Below, piece after piece: positions 1 to 7,141 of a DNA stretch of 23,266 bases. Made by a program: the position numbers and the translations under genes. The DNA is from an uncultured Candidatus Saccharibacteria bacterium. Lineage in GTDB: Bacteria; Patescibacteriota; Saccharimonadia; Saccharimonadales; Saccharimonadaceae. Position 1 is the first letter of the stretch. Each line of letters starts with the position of its first letter. The stretch lies in NCBI GenBank assembly GCA_947306315.1, contig CAMZGF010000003.1, forward strand, positions 1-23,266, given 5' to 3'. The notes below the pieces were generated by a model, which saw nothing but the letters and a program-made list of their open reading frames with translations, had not been told where the DNA came from and did not search any database.

Positions 1-1131
1 ATGAAGAAGATCACGAGAGAATCAAAGCGTGCTGCAAAGCGTGAGCAGAAACTTGCAAGAACAGAGCTTACTCGTTTCCGTACTGAGAAACAAAAAAGAC
101 GTAAGGATGAGAGAAAAGCCTTGAAGCGTGCAAAGTATGAAGCAAAAATTAGACTCATCTCGGCAAAAGACGATATTCGAATGAATGCGGATGCTATTTA
201 TGGACACGAAAAACGATCTCTAAAACGCGTCTTAAAACGTAATGGTATTTCAAATAAAACATTTCTTGGCCTTGTTGTGAACTTTTTCTTCTCGATATTT
301 GAATTTATTGGTGGTGCTATTACTGGTTCAGTCGCAATTATGTCTGATGCAATCCACGATCTTGGAGACGCATTATCTCTTGGGTTTTCAATCTATTTCG
401 GCAAAAAAGCAAAGCATGGACCAGATAAGAAATACACCTATGGCTACTCGCGTTTTTCAGTTCTCGGTATCTTTGTGACAACTGTTATCCTCGTAGTTGG
501 CGCGGCTTTTATGATCTTTATTTCGATTCTAAAAATCATAGATCCAACTCCAATTGACCTAAATTTGGTATTAATTTTAGCTGTCATTGGTCTAGTCTTA
601 AATATGTTTGCAGCATTCAGAACCGAAAATGGACGCTTTAATGTTATAAAGGCGATTGAACAGAAATCTGTGAACGGCATTATTTTGGAGGATGTTATTG
701 GTTGGCTAATTGTCTTAGTTGGCGCAGTTGTAATGATGAATACTGGCTGGCTCTTCCTCGATCCAATTATGTCTATCGCTATTTCAGTATATTTAATCGG
801 TTCAAGTTTTGTCTCATTCAGAAAAGTTCTAGATTTATTCCTTGAAAAGGTACCAGAAGGTGAATCTGTTGATGTTGTTAAATATCAAGTTCTTGCAATT
901 CCACACGTAAAAGGTGTTCATAAAATTCATCTTTGGAGTATGGATGGGCAAAAACTCTGCGCAACTATGCATGTTGTTGTTGATGGAAAAGTAATTGATG
1001 GAACACTAATCGAGAATTCTGTAGAAAACTCGATGAATATTAAAGATGAGATTAGAAAACAACTTCGTTCAACTGGGATTAAAGAAGTAACACTTGAAAT
1101 TGAATCAGAGAACGAAACTTGCAAAAAATAA
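1..1131 (+). CDS. CDF-family cation efflux protein with basic N-terminal extension
   Basis: This is a cation diffusion facilitator, a membrane antiporter that exports divalent metals such as Zn, Mn, Fe or Co in exchange for protons. About 80 N-terminal residues are dominated by Lys, Arg, Glu and Ala and look like a basic helical or coiled-coil tail. They are followed by roughly six membrane segments (about residues 85-272) and a cytoplasmic C-terminal domain holding the family-typical HLWSMD (about 310-315). TM2 carries the metal-site pattern D116, H119, D123. In TM5 the usual HxxxD reads IILED, so D231 is kept but the His position is Ile227. The first base of the window is the A of the ATG, so an upstream start cannot be excluded. 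The stop is followed at once by the nusA promoter. The family is clear; metal specificity is unknown. Confidence 0.85.
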   Translation: MKKITRESKRAAKREQKLARTELTRFRTEKQKRRKDERKALKRAKYEAKIRLISAKDDIRMNADAIYGHEKRSLKRVLKRNGISNKTFLGLVVNFFFSIFEFIGGAITGSVAIMSDAIHDLGDALSLGFSIYFGKKAKHGPDKKYTYGYSRFSVLGIFVTTVILVVGAAFMIFISILKIIDPTPIDLNLVLILAVIGLVLNMFAAFRTENGRFNVIKAIEQKSVNGIILEDVIGWLIVLVGAVVMMNTGWLFLDPIMSIAISVYLIGSSFVSFRKVLDLFLEKVPEGESVDVVKYQVLAIPHVKGVHKIHLWSMDGQKLCATMHVVVDGKVIDGTLIENSVENSMNIKDEIRKQLRSTGIKEVTLEIESENETCKK

Positions 1132-1147
1132 TCAAGTTTGATATAAT
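1119..1147 (+). promoter_or_regulatory. nusA promoter (TTGCAA-N17-TATAAT, extended -10)
   Basis: The -35 TTGCAA lies at 1119-1124 inside the end of the CDF gene. A 17-nt spacer leads to TATAAT at 1142-1147, preceded by TGA, which gives an extended -10. Transcription should start near 1154, leaving a leader of about 65 nt before nusA. Confidence 0.75.
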
Positions 1148-1160
1148 ATAAACATACTTA

Positions 1161-1182
1161 ATCCGACCTGAAGAAGGCCGGA
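1161..1182 (+). promoter_or_regulatory. hairpin in the nusA 5' leader
   Basis: ATCCG-A-CC (from 1161) can pair with GG-C-CGGAT (to 1182) around a TGAAGAA loop, with one A/C mismatch. The 3' side runs into AATTTTA, a weak U-rich tract. It sits just after the predicted transcription start. It could be a 5' stabilising hairpin or an attenuation or NusA-responsive site; the role is inference. Confidence 0.4.
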
Positions 1183-1220
1183 TAATTTTAACGAAAGAGT
1201 TTATAAAAAGAAAGGATAAA

Positions 1221-2330
1221 ATGGAAGGACTTGATCTTAAATCGATGACCGCAATGGTAAAAGTCATCGCTGAAGAAAAAAATCTCCCTGAAGACACCGT
1301 GCTTGATGTGATTCAAACCGCAATCGCAGCTGCATGGCGTAAAGAAGAAGGCGAAAAGGACATGAATGTCCGCGCTACTTTGAACCTCAAAAATGGCGAA
1401 GCATGTGTCTTTATCGATCGTGAAGTAATCGAAGATGGTCTCGCATACAACCCAGCAACTGAAATTCCAGAGTCAGAAGCAAAAGGTGCCAAACTTGGAG
1501 AAATCGTATCTGAAAAACGTGAAGTCAAATCATTTGGACGTGTTGCTTCAATGACCGCAAAACAAGTTATTGTTCAGCGTCTTCGTGAGGCTGAACGCGA
1601 CAGTGTTCTCGCTGCTTTTGAAGATAAAATCGGTACTATTATCACCGGTGTTATTTCACGTGTTGAACCAAAAATTGTACGTATCGATCTTGGTAGAGCG
1701 AATGGTATTATGCCACGCAGCGAACAAATCGATGGCGAATATTACACTGTTGGTGACCGCATTAAGGTTCTCGTAAAAGAAATTGAGAGAAATGAACGTG
1801 GTGCGCAACTTATCCTTTCTCGTGGCTCTGCAGAATTCGTAAAACAACTCTTTATTCAGGAAGTTCCTGAAATCGAAAATGGTACTGTCGAAATTCGTGC
1901 AATCGCACGTGAAGCAGGCCGCCGCACTAAGATCGCGGTTACCTCAGGCGTACCTGGCATTGATCCAGTTGGTACATTTGTTGGTGGCCGTGGCGTACGT
2001 GTTCAAGCTGTCATGAACGAAATCGGTGAAAAAGAAAAAATCGATATTATTAACTGGAGCGATAATGTTTCTGAATATATCCGCGAAGCTCTCTCTCCGG
2101 CAGAAATTATGAAAGTTGAAGTCGATGGTAAGAAGGCTAAAGTCTTTGTTACTGAAGACCAACAATCAATCGCAATTGGCCGTCAAGGTCAGAACGTCCG
2201 TCTTGCTTCAAAGCTTACTGGTTATGAACTCGACATCGAGCTCGCAGAAGCACCAAAGAAGAAGAAAAAGACTAACGTCGAAGATTCACTCTTCTCAGCA
2301 ATTGAAGAAGCCTCAGAAGATGAAGCTTAA
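1221..2330 (+). CDS. nusA: Transcription termination/antitermination factor NusA
   Basis: NusA binds RNA polymerase and nascent RNA to modulate pausing, termination and antitermination. The 369-residue protein has the expected order: an N-terminal RNAP-binding domain (about 1-125), an S1 domain (about 134-200, ITGVISRVEPKIVRIDLG), and two KH domains (about 200-345) with FVGGRGVRVQAV and IAIGRQGQNVRLASKLTGYE as the KH loops. It ends in a short Lys-rich then acidic tail and lacks the acidic repeats of E. coli NusA, as is usual outside Proteobacteria. The start is supported by an AAAGGA ribosome site 4 nt upstream. Many bacteria place nusA in a rimP-nusA-infB operon. Here it stands alone between its own promoter and terminator, with a hairpin in its leader. 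Confidence 0.95.
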   Translation: MEGLDLKSMTAMVKVIAEEKNLPEDTVLDVIQTAIAAAWRKEEGEKDMNVRATLNLKNGEACVFIDREVIEDGLAYNPATEIPESEAKGAKLGEIVSEKREVKSFGRVASMTAKQVIVQRLREAERDSVLAAFEDKIGTIITGVISRVEPKIVRIDLGRANGIMPRSEQIDGEYYTVGDRIKVLVKEIERNERGAQLILSRGSAEFVKQLFIQEVPEIENGTVEIRAIAREAGRRTKIAVTSGVPGIDPVGTFVGGRGVRVQAVMNEIGEKEKIDIINWSDNVSEYIREALSPAEIMKVEVDGKKAKVFVTEDQQSIAIGRQGQNVRLASKLTGYELDIELAEAPKKKKKTNVEDSLFSAIEEASEDEA

Positions 2331-2337
2331 ATAAAAA

Positions 2338-2370
2338 GAAAGAGCCACCTCTTGAAGGTGGTTCTTTTTT
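2338..2370 (+). terminator. intrinsic terminator after nusA
   Basis: GAGCCACCT pairs with AGGTGGTTC (9 bp including one G-T pair) around a CTTGA loop and is followed directly by TTTTTT. It lies a few bases after the nusA stop, making nusA monocistronic. Confidence 0.85.
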
Positions 2371-2378
2371 ATGGTTTA

Positions 2379-2387
2379 TGATACAAT
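2379..2387 (+). promoter_or_regulatory. extended -10 promoter of the ftsA-like gene
   Basis: TGATACAAT is an extended -10 that begins 8 nt after the nusA terminator. No good -35 is visible. It ends 13 nt before the ATG at 2401, which predicts a leader of only about 6 nt. Confidence 0.55.
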
Positions 2388-2400
2388 AAACGTAAGAACT

Positions 2401-3720
2401 ATGGATGAAAAGAAGAAAAAATACGATCCTGATAATATAATTCTTGGTCTCGATATCGGCACTGAGTTTGTTAAGGCTGTTGTTGCTGCAAAGAAAAAAG
2501 ACAATACTTTAGAAATAATTGGTGTTGGTAAAGCCCATCAGTCGATGGGGAATATGTATGCGGGCGCAATTGCTGACATTCCTGGTGTAATATCTGTCTG
2601 TGAAAAGGCTCTTTCAAAAGCTGAAGATATGGCTGGAGTTGTATCGAAAACCGCTGTTGTTGGTATTGCTGGCGAACTAATTAAAGGTAATACTAACACT
2701 GTACGTTATCGTCGAAAGAATGGCAATAAACCGATTTCTGATACAGAGATGGATCTTATTATCAAGAAGGTCCAGGATAGTGCTGGTGAAAAAGCAAGAA
2801 AGGAAGTTGCGCTTGAAACTGATAATCCAGATGTTCAAGTTCGACTTATTAATTCCGCAATTGTTAGCCTTACAATCGATGGCTACAAAGTCTCAAACCC
2901 GATTGGCTTTAAAGGCTCAGAACTCGTAATCCAATTTTATACAGCGTTTGCGCCGCTCGTCCATATCTCCGCAATTGAGAAAGTTTGTACCGAACTAAAC
3001 CTTGACCTTCTAGCAGTTGCAGTTGAACCTTTTGCTGTTTGTCGTGCATGTTTAGGCGATGATTTTGATACGAATCTTTCCGCAATCGTTATGGATATTG
3101 GTGGTGGAACGACTGATATCGCTGTTGTTGAAGACGGTGGTGTTGAGGGAACAAAGATGTTTGGTATTGGTGGTCGCAGTTTTTCTCATCAGATTGCAAC
3201 TCACCTCGGACTTGATTTTGATACAGCTGAGCGTTTAAAATTGAATCTCGATCGCGATCTTCTTTCTGATCCGGCTATTACGACTATTGCAGACGCGGCT
3301 TCTGCAAATGAAATCGAAGAGTATCTTAATAATGAATCACGAAGGAAGAAAATCGAAGACGCAATTGATACGAATATTGAAGTTTGGCTTTCTGGCATTA
3401 GTATTGCTCTCGAAGATTTCTCGGGTATGGAAATGCTTCCAAATAAAATTCTTCTATGTGGTGGCGGTGCTGGATTGGTCCGTATACAAGAAGCATTAGC
3501 TACTGAAAGCTGGTGGAAAGAACTTCCATTTTCTCGTCGTCCAGTTGTTCATCTTCTTGATGATATCGATATTCCTGGTATCGAAAACACTACAGATGTA
3601 GATCTCGATTATTCATACATCACGGCATTTGGTCTTCTTCGCGTCGCGCTTGATACTATGACAAATAGCGAAGAGGCAACTGGACTGCGTGCAAAAATAG
3701 CAAAATTATTACAAAATTAA
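2401..3720 (+). CDS. ftsA: FtsA-like actin-family ATPase (FtsA/PilM superfamily)
   Basis: This is a predicted cytoplasmic actin-fold ATPase. The phosphate-1 motif GLDIGT is at about residues 16-21, an SHS2-like insertion at about 84-170 (VVGIAGELIKGN, then a DGYKVSNPIGFKG segment like the FtsA strand region), phosphate-2 DIGGGTTDIAV from residue 232, and the adenosine motif ILLCGGGAGL near 350. The last residues (LRAKIAKLLQN) could form the amphipathic membrane-targeting helix of FtsA. FtsA tethers FtsZ to the membrane. No ftsZ lies nearby, and PilM of type IV pili has the same fold, so the division role is inferred from the SHS2 arrangement. An ATG at 2371 is in frame, but it abuts the U-tract of the nusA terminator and lies upstream of the -10, so 2401 is preferred. 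A membrane protein gene follows after 9 nt. Confidence 0.7.
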   Translation: MDEKKKKYDPDNIILGLDIGTEFVKAVVAAKKKDNTLEIIGVGKAHQSMGNMYAGAIADIPGVISVCEKALSKAEDMAGVVSKTAVVGIAGELIKGNTNTVRYRRKNGNKPISDTEMDLIIKKVQDSAGEKARKEVALETDNPDVQVRLINSAIVSLTIDGYKVSNPIGFKGSELVIQFYTAFAPLVHISAIEKVCTELNLDLLAVAVEPFAVCRACLGDDFDTNLSAIVMDIGGGTTDIAVVEDGGVEGTKMFGIGGRSFSHQIATHLGLDFDTAERLKLNLDRDLLSDPAITTIADAASANEIEEYLNNESRRKKIEDAIDTNIEVWLSGISIALEDFSGMEMLPNKILLCGGGAGLVRIQEALATESWWKELPFSRRPVVHLLDDIDIPGIENTTDVDLDYSYITAFGLLRVALDTMTNSEEATGLRAKIAKLLQN

Positions 3721-3729
3721 GGAGGAAAA

Positions 3730-4458
3730 ATGAGTAAACTTAAAACAGAAGAAAAGAGGAAATATCAGATTGTTTCACGCATCCTTGGTGTCTTAACCCG
3801 TATCGGAAGCGTCTTCTGCTGGATTGGTGCTATTGCTGTCCTCGTTGGAGTTGCGGTAACTGCAACTCTCGCAGCTAATGTAAAAATTGATAGCGAAAAG
3901 AAAGAAATTTCCGTTTTTGATCAAGCGGTGAATTATGAAATTAGGAACAAAGATTTTGAATTTAGTGATAAAGATTTAAAAATTGTAGTTAAAGACAATA
4001 TTATTACTGCAACCAAAAAAGACAATGAAATTGCGTCTGTTAAAATCTCTAACATGAGTATTGATAATATTGAATCGTTTATTGAAAATGATCTTGCGAG
4101 AATTATTGCAGTGCTTCCATATATTCTTACTATGGTTGCAGTTCTACTTGGTCTTTATGCTATGTCTTTGGGGCATGGCGCAAGTGTTTTTAAAAACATT
4201 GCAAAAGAAGAAACCCCATTTATTAAAGATAATATTGTTCGCACTGAAAAGGCATTCAAATATCTAGTTATTAGTTTAATCCTTTCATTTATCATCAATC
4301 TCGCATGTACTCTTACAACGAAAATCGAATCGAATAATATAACGTTCTCTGTCACATCGATCTCTGGTATCCTTTCTACCTTTGTCTTGATCTATATCTT
4401 TAAATCTGGATATAAGGGTGACGATAAAAAAGCTGAAAAAGAAGAAAAAGAAGATTAG
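3730..4458 (+). CDS. DUF2975-like membrane protein
   Basis: This 242-residue protein has one membrane segment near 25-50, an extracytoplasmic loop of about 75 residues rich in Asp, Lys and Ile, and three further membrane segments (about 123-147, 175-195 and 207-225). It ends in a very acidic and lysine-rich tail. The stretch VFKNIAKEETPFIKDN just before the third membrane segment resembles the 'TPF..eN' signature of DUF2975 proteins, whose function is unknown. A near-perfect Shine-Dalgarno AAGGAGG lies directly before the ATG, 9 nt after the FtsA-like gene, so the two are co-transcribed. The assignment rests on the motif and topology only. Confidence 0.7.
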   Translation: MSKLKTEEKRKYQIVSRILGVLTRIGSVFCWIGAIAVLVGVAVTATLAANVKIDSEKKEISVFDQAVNYEIRNKDFEFSDKDLKIVVKDNIITATKKDNEIASVKISNMSIDNIESFIENDLARIIAVLPYILTMVAVLLGLYAMSLGHGASVFKNIAKEETPFIKDNIVRTEKAFKYLVISLILSFIINLACTLTTKIESNNITFSVTSISGILSTFVLIYIFKSGYKGDDKKAEKEEKED

Positions 4459-4463
4459 AATAA

Positions 4464-4500
4464 TAAAAAGACCGCTCTTTGGGCGGTTTTTTTATTTTTT
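4464..4500. terminator. bidirectional intrinsic terminator between convergent genes
   Basis: AAAAAG-A-CCGCTC, loop TTT, GGGCGG-TTTTTTT. The GC stem is flanked by A-tract and T-tract, so it can stop transcription from either side. It serves the plus-strand membrane-protein gene and overlaps the stop codon of the minus-strand pseudouridine synthase. Confidence 0.85.
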
Positions 4501-5172
4501 ATTCACTTCAATAAATTTTCCTGGCTTAAGATCACCAAGCTTATATGCTCCAAATTCGATACGATGGAGTTTTGTTACTTCGTAGCCCAGCGCAGCGAAT
4601 GTTCGACGTATTTGCCTATTTCTTCCTTCACTCATTTCTACTTGCCATTCCGTACGTTCATTATTTAATTTAGATAAGAATAATTTTGATGTGCCGTCCT
4701 CGAGTTGGATACCGAAGTCTGATATTTCTTGTTGATGAAGTGGCTCAAGCGCATGATCAAGCGTAACAATATAAGTCTTTAATTTATAAAATTTTGGATG
4801 GGTATGAGAAAATGCAAAGTCACCGTCATTCGTTAGAAGAATCAATCCAGACGAATTCTTATCGAGACGTCCAACCGTCTTTAAATATTTATATTTTTCA
4901 GGTAAAAGCGCGTAAAGTGTTGGGGCATTACCTTGAGCCTTACGGCTTGAAACGTATCCAATTGGCTTGTTAAACATAATATATATGTATTCTGAGGGAG
5001 AATTATCGACATTTTTCCCATCCACTGTGATTTTATCATTTTCGGTAATTCTAGCGCCAAGGACTGCTGTCTGGTTGTTTATTAGAACTTTACCGTTGGA
5101 AATAAAATTATCAGCCTCTCGCCTTGATAGACCGAGTTTTTCTGCAAGAAATTTATTGAGCCTGATATCCAT
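4492..5172 (-). CDS. RsuA/RluB/RluE-family rRNA pseudouridine synthase
   Basis: The enzyme isomerises a specific uridine in rRNA to pseudouridine. An N-terminal S4 RNA-binding domain (about 1-60, RLNKFLAEKLGLSRREAD) precedes the catalytic domain. Motif II GRLDKNSSGLILLTNDG is at about 101-117, with Asp104 as the expected nucleophile. MFNKPIGYVSS and EGRNRQIRRTFAALGYEV are further family motifs. At 226 residues it is close to RsuA/RluB size. It is the last gene of the kinase-receiver operon and its start overlaps the receiver gene end by 20 nt. No Shine-Dalgarno site is visible, so translation is probably coupled to termination of the receiver gene. Whether the target is 16S or 23S rRNA cannot be told. 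Confidence 0.88.
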   Translation of the reverse strand: MDIRLNKFLAEKLGLSRREADNFISNGKVLINNQTAVLGARITENDKITVDGKNVDNSPSEYIYIMFNKPIGYVSSRKAQGNAPTLYALLPEKYKYLKTVGRLDKNSSGLILLTNDGDFAFSHTHPKFYKLKTYIVTLDHALEPLHQQEISDFGIQLEDGTSKLFLSKLNNERTEWQVEMSEGRNRQIRRTFAALGYEVTKLHRIEFGAYKLGDLKPGKFIEVNKK

Positions 5173-5587
5173 TTTGTTCTGGGGCTATTGGTGTTTCTGA
5201 AATTACAGGTGCAGCGCCATTATCACCAAGAACTTCATGAACGGTATTGACGACATCTTCAATCCCTACTTGTGATTTGACAAGATAACGATCAGCACCA
5301 AGTGCGTTTCCACGTTCCTTTTGGTCTTCTGAAGAAAGAGCGGTCATCATAATAACTTTGATATCTTTTGTTTCTGGCGTTTGACGGAGGATATCGAGCA
5401 TATCAAAGCCAGAAATTTTCGGCATCATTACATCAGAGAGTACTAAGTCAGGTTTTTCACGAACTGCTGCAGCGAGTGCTTCTTCACCATCTCCAGCTGA
5501 AACAACCTCATAACCTTCCGCAGTAAGACGGATGCTATATATTTCTCGTAAATTTGCATCGTCTTCGACTAATAATATCTTTGCCAT
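5153..5587 (-). CDS. Single-domain response regulator (CheY-like receiver)
   Basis: This 144-residue protein consists of one receiver domain and no DNA-binding output. The acidic pocket is E8, D9, D10, the phosphorylation site is D52 (in LVLSDVMMPK), the switch Thr is T82 and the conserved Lys is K104, so it looks fully competent. A tail of about 25 residues rich in Pro, Glu and Gln follows. A GAGAGG ribosome site lies about 6 nt before the start. It is the likely partner of the soluble histidine kinase 54 nt upstream. The kinase probably passes phosphate to this protein, which would act by protein contact, as in CheY- or Spo0F-type relays. A secondary promoter (TTGAAT-N16-TAAAAT, minus strand, about 5637-5610) may lie in the gap. 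Confidence 0.9.
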   Translation of the reverse strand: MAKILLVEDDANLREIYSIRLTAEGYEVVSAGDGEEALAAAVREKPDLVLSDVMMPKISGFDMLDILRQTPETKDIKVIMMTALSSEDQKERGNALGADRYLVKSQVGIEDVVNTVHEVLGDNGAAPVISETPIAPEQNGYQAQ

Positions 5588-5641
5588 GATTACCTCTCTC
5601 TTTTCTTACATTTTATAATAATATTTTAATAATTCAAAGCA

Positions 5642-7081
5642 TTAAGTTCCTAGATTGGGTGTGATTATTGTTCCAGTTGTTGGATCAATCGGTTGCGGTT
5701 GAGCAACTATGGTTTGAGTTTGAATTGGAGCTCCAGCCCCTTGTAGATTTGTCGCGAGTGGTGCGCCTTGAGCCTGCTCAATGAGAGTTGGCTTTGGTTC
5801 TGGTGCTACCTTTTCACCTGTGATTGGATTTACTCCGCCTTGCTTTTGAGCGGTCATTGCTTCGGTATTGGCGATAACTTGTTTTCTGCGTTCATATTCT
5901 TCATAGGTTAAACGTGGAAGAGAAAGATAAAAAGTTGAACCTTCTCCGAAGGAACTCTCAGCCCAAACCTTCCCGCCCATTGCTTCTGCGCGCATCTTAA
6001 CGATATAAAGGCCGAGTCCAGTTCCACCAATTTCTCGTGTTTGGGAATTATCCACTCGATAAAACTTCTGGAAAATATGTTTCAAGTCATCTGGCGAAAT
6101 ACCAATCCCGGTGTCTGTCACATTGATAAGAACTCGGTCTCCGTCGCCACGTACGTTTACCCAAATCGCACCGCCTTCTTTTGTATACTTAATTGCATTC
6201 TCAAGAAGGTTATTTAATATTTCATGGATAAAATCGATATCGACAGTTGAATAAACAGCTTGGGTAATAGCATGCCCACCACCTTCACCAAAATTCATTC
6301 CAGTGTCTGAACCAAAAGTGAACTTAATATGTTTTTCACCCATTGCTGGAACTTGTCCGTCTGTGATTTTTCGGACTAAATCTACCATTTCTACAGGTAC
6401 AAGATGAACTTTTGCTTTTTTATCATCAAGTTTTGTAACGTCAAGCAAGTCTTTAAATAAATGTCCAAGATGTTGTGATGAAGCGTGCGCTTCTTCAAGG
6501 TATTTTCTTGCTCTATCATCAATAGTAGCGCATTGAGGATTTAACGCTAAACCCAAGTAGCCTTCAATTGATGCTACTGGGGTCCTCATTTCGTGCGAAG
6601 CGGTTGAGATAAATTCAGTTTGTTCACCTTCTTGTTCGAGCTCTTTTGTGATGTCGCGGAATGTAATTACTTTCTCGCCATGGCCAGTTTTTACTGGGAC
6701 AACGGAAACTGAAACCGGTTTCCTCTGTCCTTGAACGTTTACAAGGACATAACTTCTTGTCGTAAAACTTTCATTTTTAACAATTGCCCCAAGAACTTCA
6801 TTGGATGAATCTTCGATTGCAACACCTTCACCATTTTCGAATTTTAGCACCCCAGCAATGTTTACGCCGACAGCCATCTCAGGAGAAACATAGCCAACCA
6901 TTGACGCAGCAGCAGGGTTTATCATCTGGATTGCGTTTCCTGCATCAATAATAATTACGGCATCAGTGATTGAGTCGAGAACCATATTAGCAAGCACCAT
7001 GCGATCGGTTGTTGAATGTGTAGGAGCAACAGCACTAGGTGCACTACTACTTTTTATTTTGAGTTTACTAAAAATGCCCAT
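5642..7081 (-). CDS. Soluble PAS-domain sensor histidine kinase
   Basis: This is a HisKA-type histidine kinase of 479 residues without any membrane segment. It has a PAS domain (about 28-145, starting LDSITDAVIIIDAGNAIQMI) and a dimerisation/phosphoacceptor helix with H163 in STASHEMRTPVASIEGY. The HATPase domain contains an N-box (NLLENAIKYT, 291-300), a G1 box (DTGIGI, 323-328), an F-box (IFQKFYRVD) and a G2 box (GGTGLGLYIVK, from 352). After the kinase core comes a tail of about 85 residues rich in Pro, Gln, Thr and Gly. The sequence resembles WalK/VicK kinases but lacks their transmembrane sensor, so the signal is likely cytoplasmic. It is the first gene of the minus-strand operon and is divergent from the envelope operon at 7142. 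Confidence 0.92.
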   Translation of the reverse strand: MGIFSKLKIKSSSAPSAVAPTHSTTDRMVLANMVLDSITDAVIIIDAGNAIQMINPAAASMVGYVSPEMAVGVNIAGVLKFENGEGVAIEDSSNEVLGAIVKNESFTTRSYVLVNVQGQRKPVSVSVVPVKTGHGEKVITFRDITKELEQEGEQTEFISTASHEMRTPVASIEGYLGLALNPQCATIDDRARKYLEEAHASSQHLGHLFKDLLDVTKLDDKKAKVHLVPVEMVDLVRKITDGQVPAMGEKHIKFTFGSDTGMNFGEGGGHAITQAVYSTVDIDFIHEILNNLLENAIKYTKEGGAIWVNVRGDGDRVLINVTDTGIGISPDDLKHIFQKFYRVDNSQTREIGGTGLGLYIVKMRAEAMGGKVWAESSFGEGSTFYLSLPRLTYEEYERRKQVIANTEAMTAQKQGGVNPITGEKVAPEPKPTLIEQAQGAPLATNLQGAGAPIQTQTIVAQPQPIDPTTGTIITPNLGT

Positions 7082-7088
7082 TACGTAT

Positions 7089-7097
7089 ATTTTAGCA
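7089..7097 (-). promoter_or_regulatory. extended -10 promoter of the histidine kinase operon
   Basis: On the minus strand this reads TGCTAAAAT and ends 7 nt before the kinase ATG, so the mRNA would start at or next to the start codon. No clear -35 is visible. Confidence 0.6.
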
Positions 7098-7105
7098 TAA
7101 AAACT

Positions 7106-7135
7106 TTAGAAAATCACGAAAATATATGATAAAAT
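7106..7135 (+). promoter_or_regulatory. promoter of the envelope operon (TTAGAA-N18-TAAAAT, extended -10)
   Basis: The extended -10 TGATAAAAT (7127-7135) ends 6 nt before the ATG at 7142, with a weak -35 TTAGAA at 7106-7111. There is no Shine-Dalgarno site, so a leaderless transcript is predicted. Confidence 0.6.
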
Positions 7136-7141
7136 TATCTT

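Noticed and set aside
2371..2400. Upstream ATG of the FtsA-like gene
   Set aside because: It abuts the terminator U-tract and lies upstream of the -10 box, so it would not be on the mRNA.
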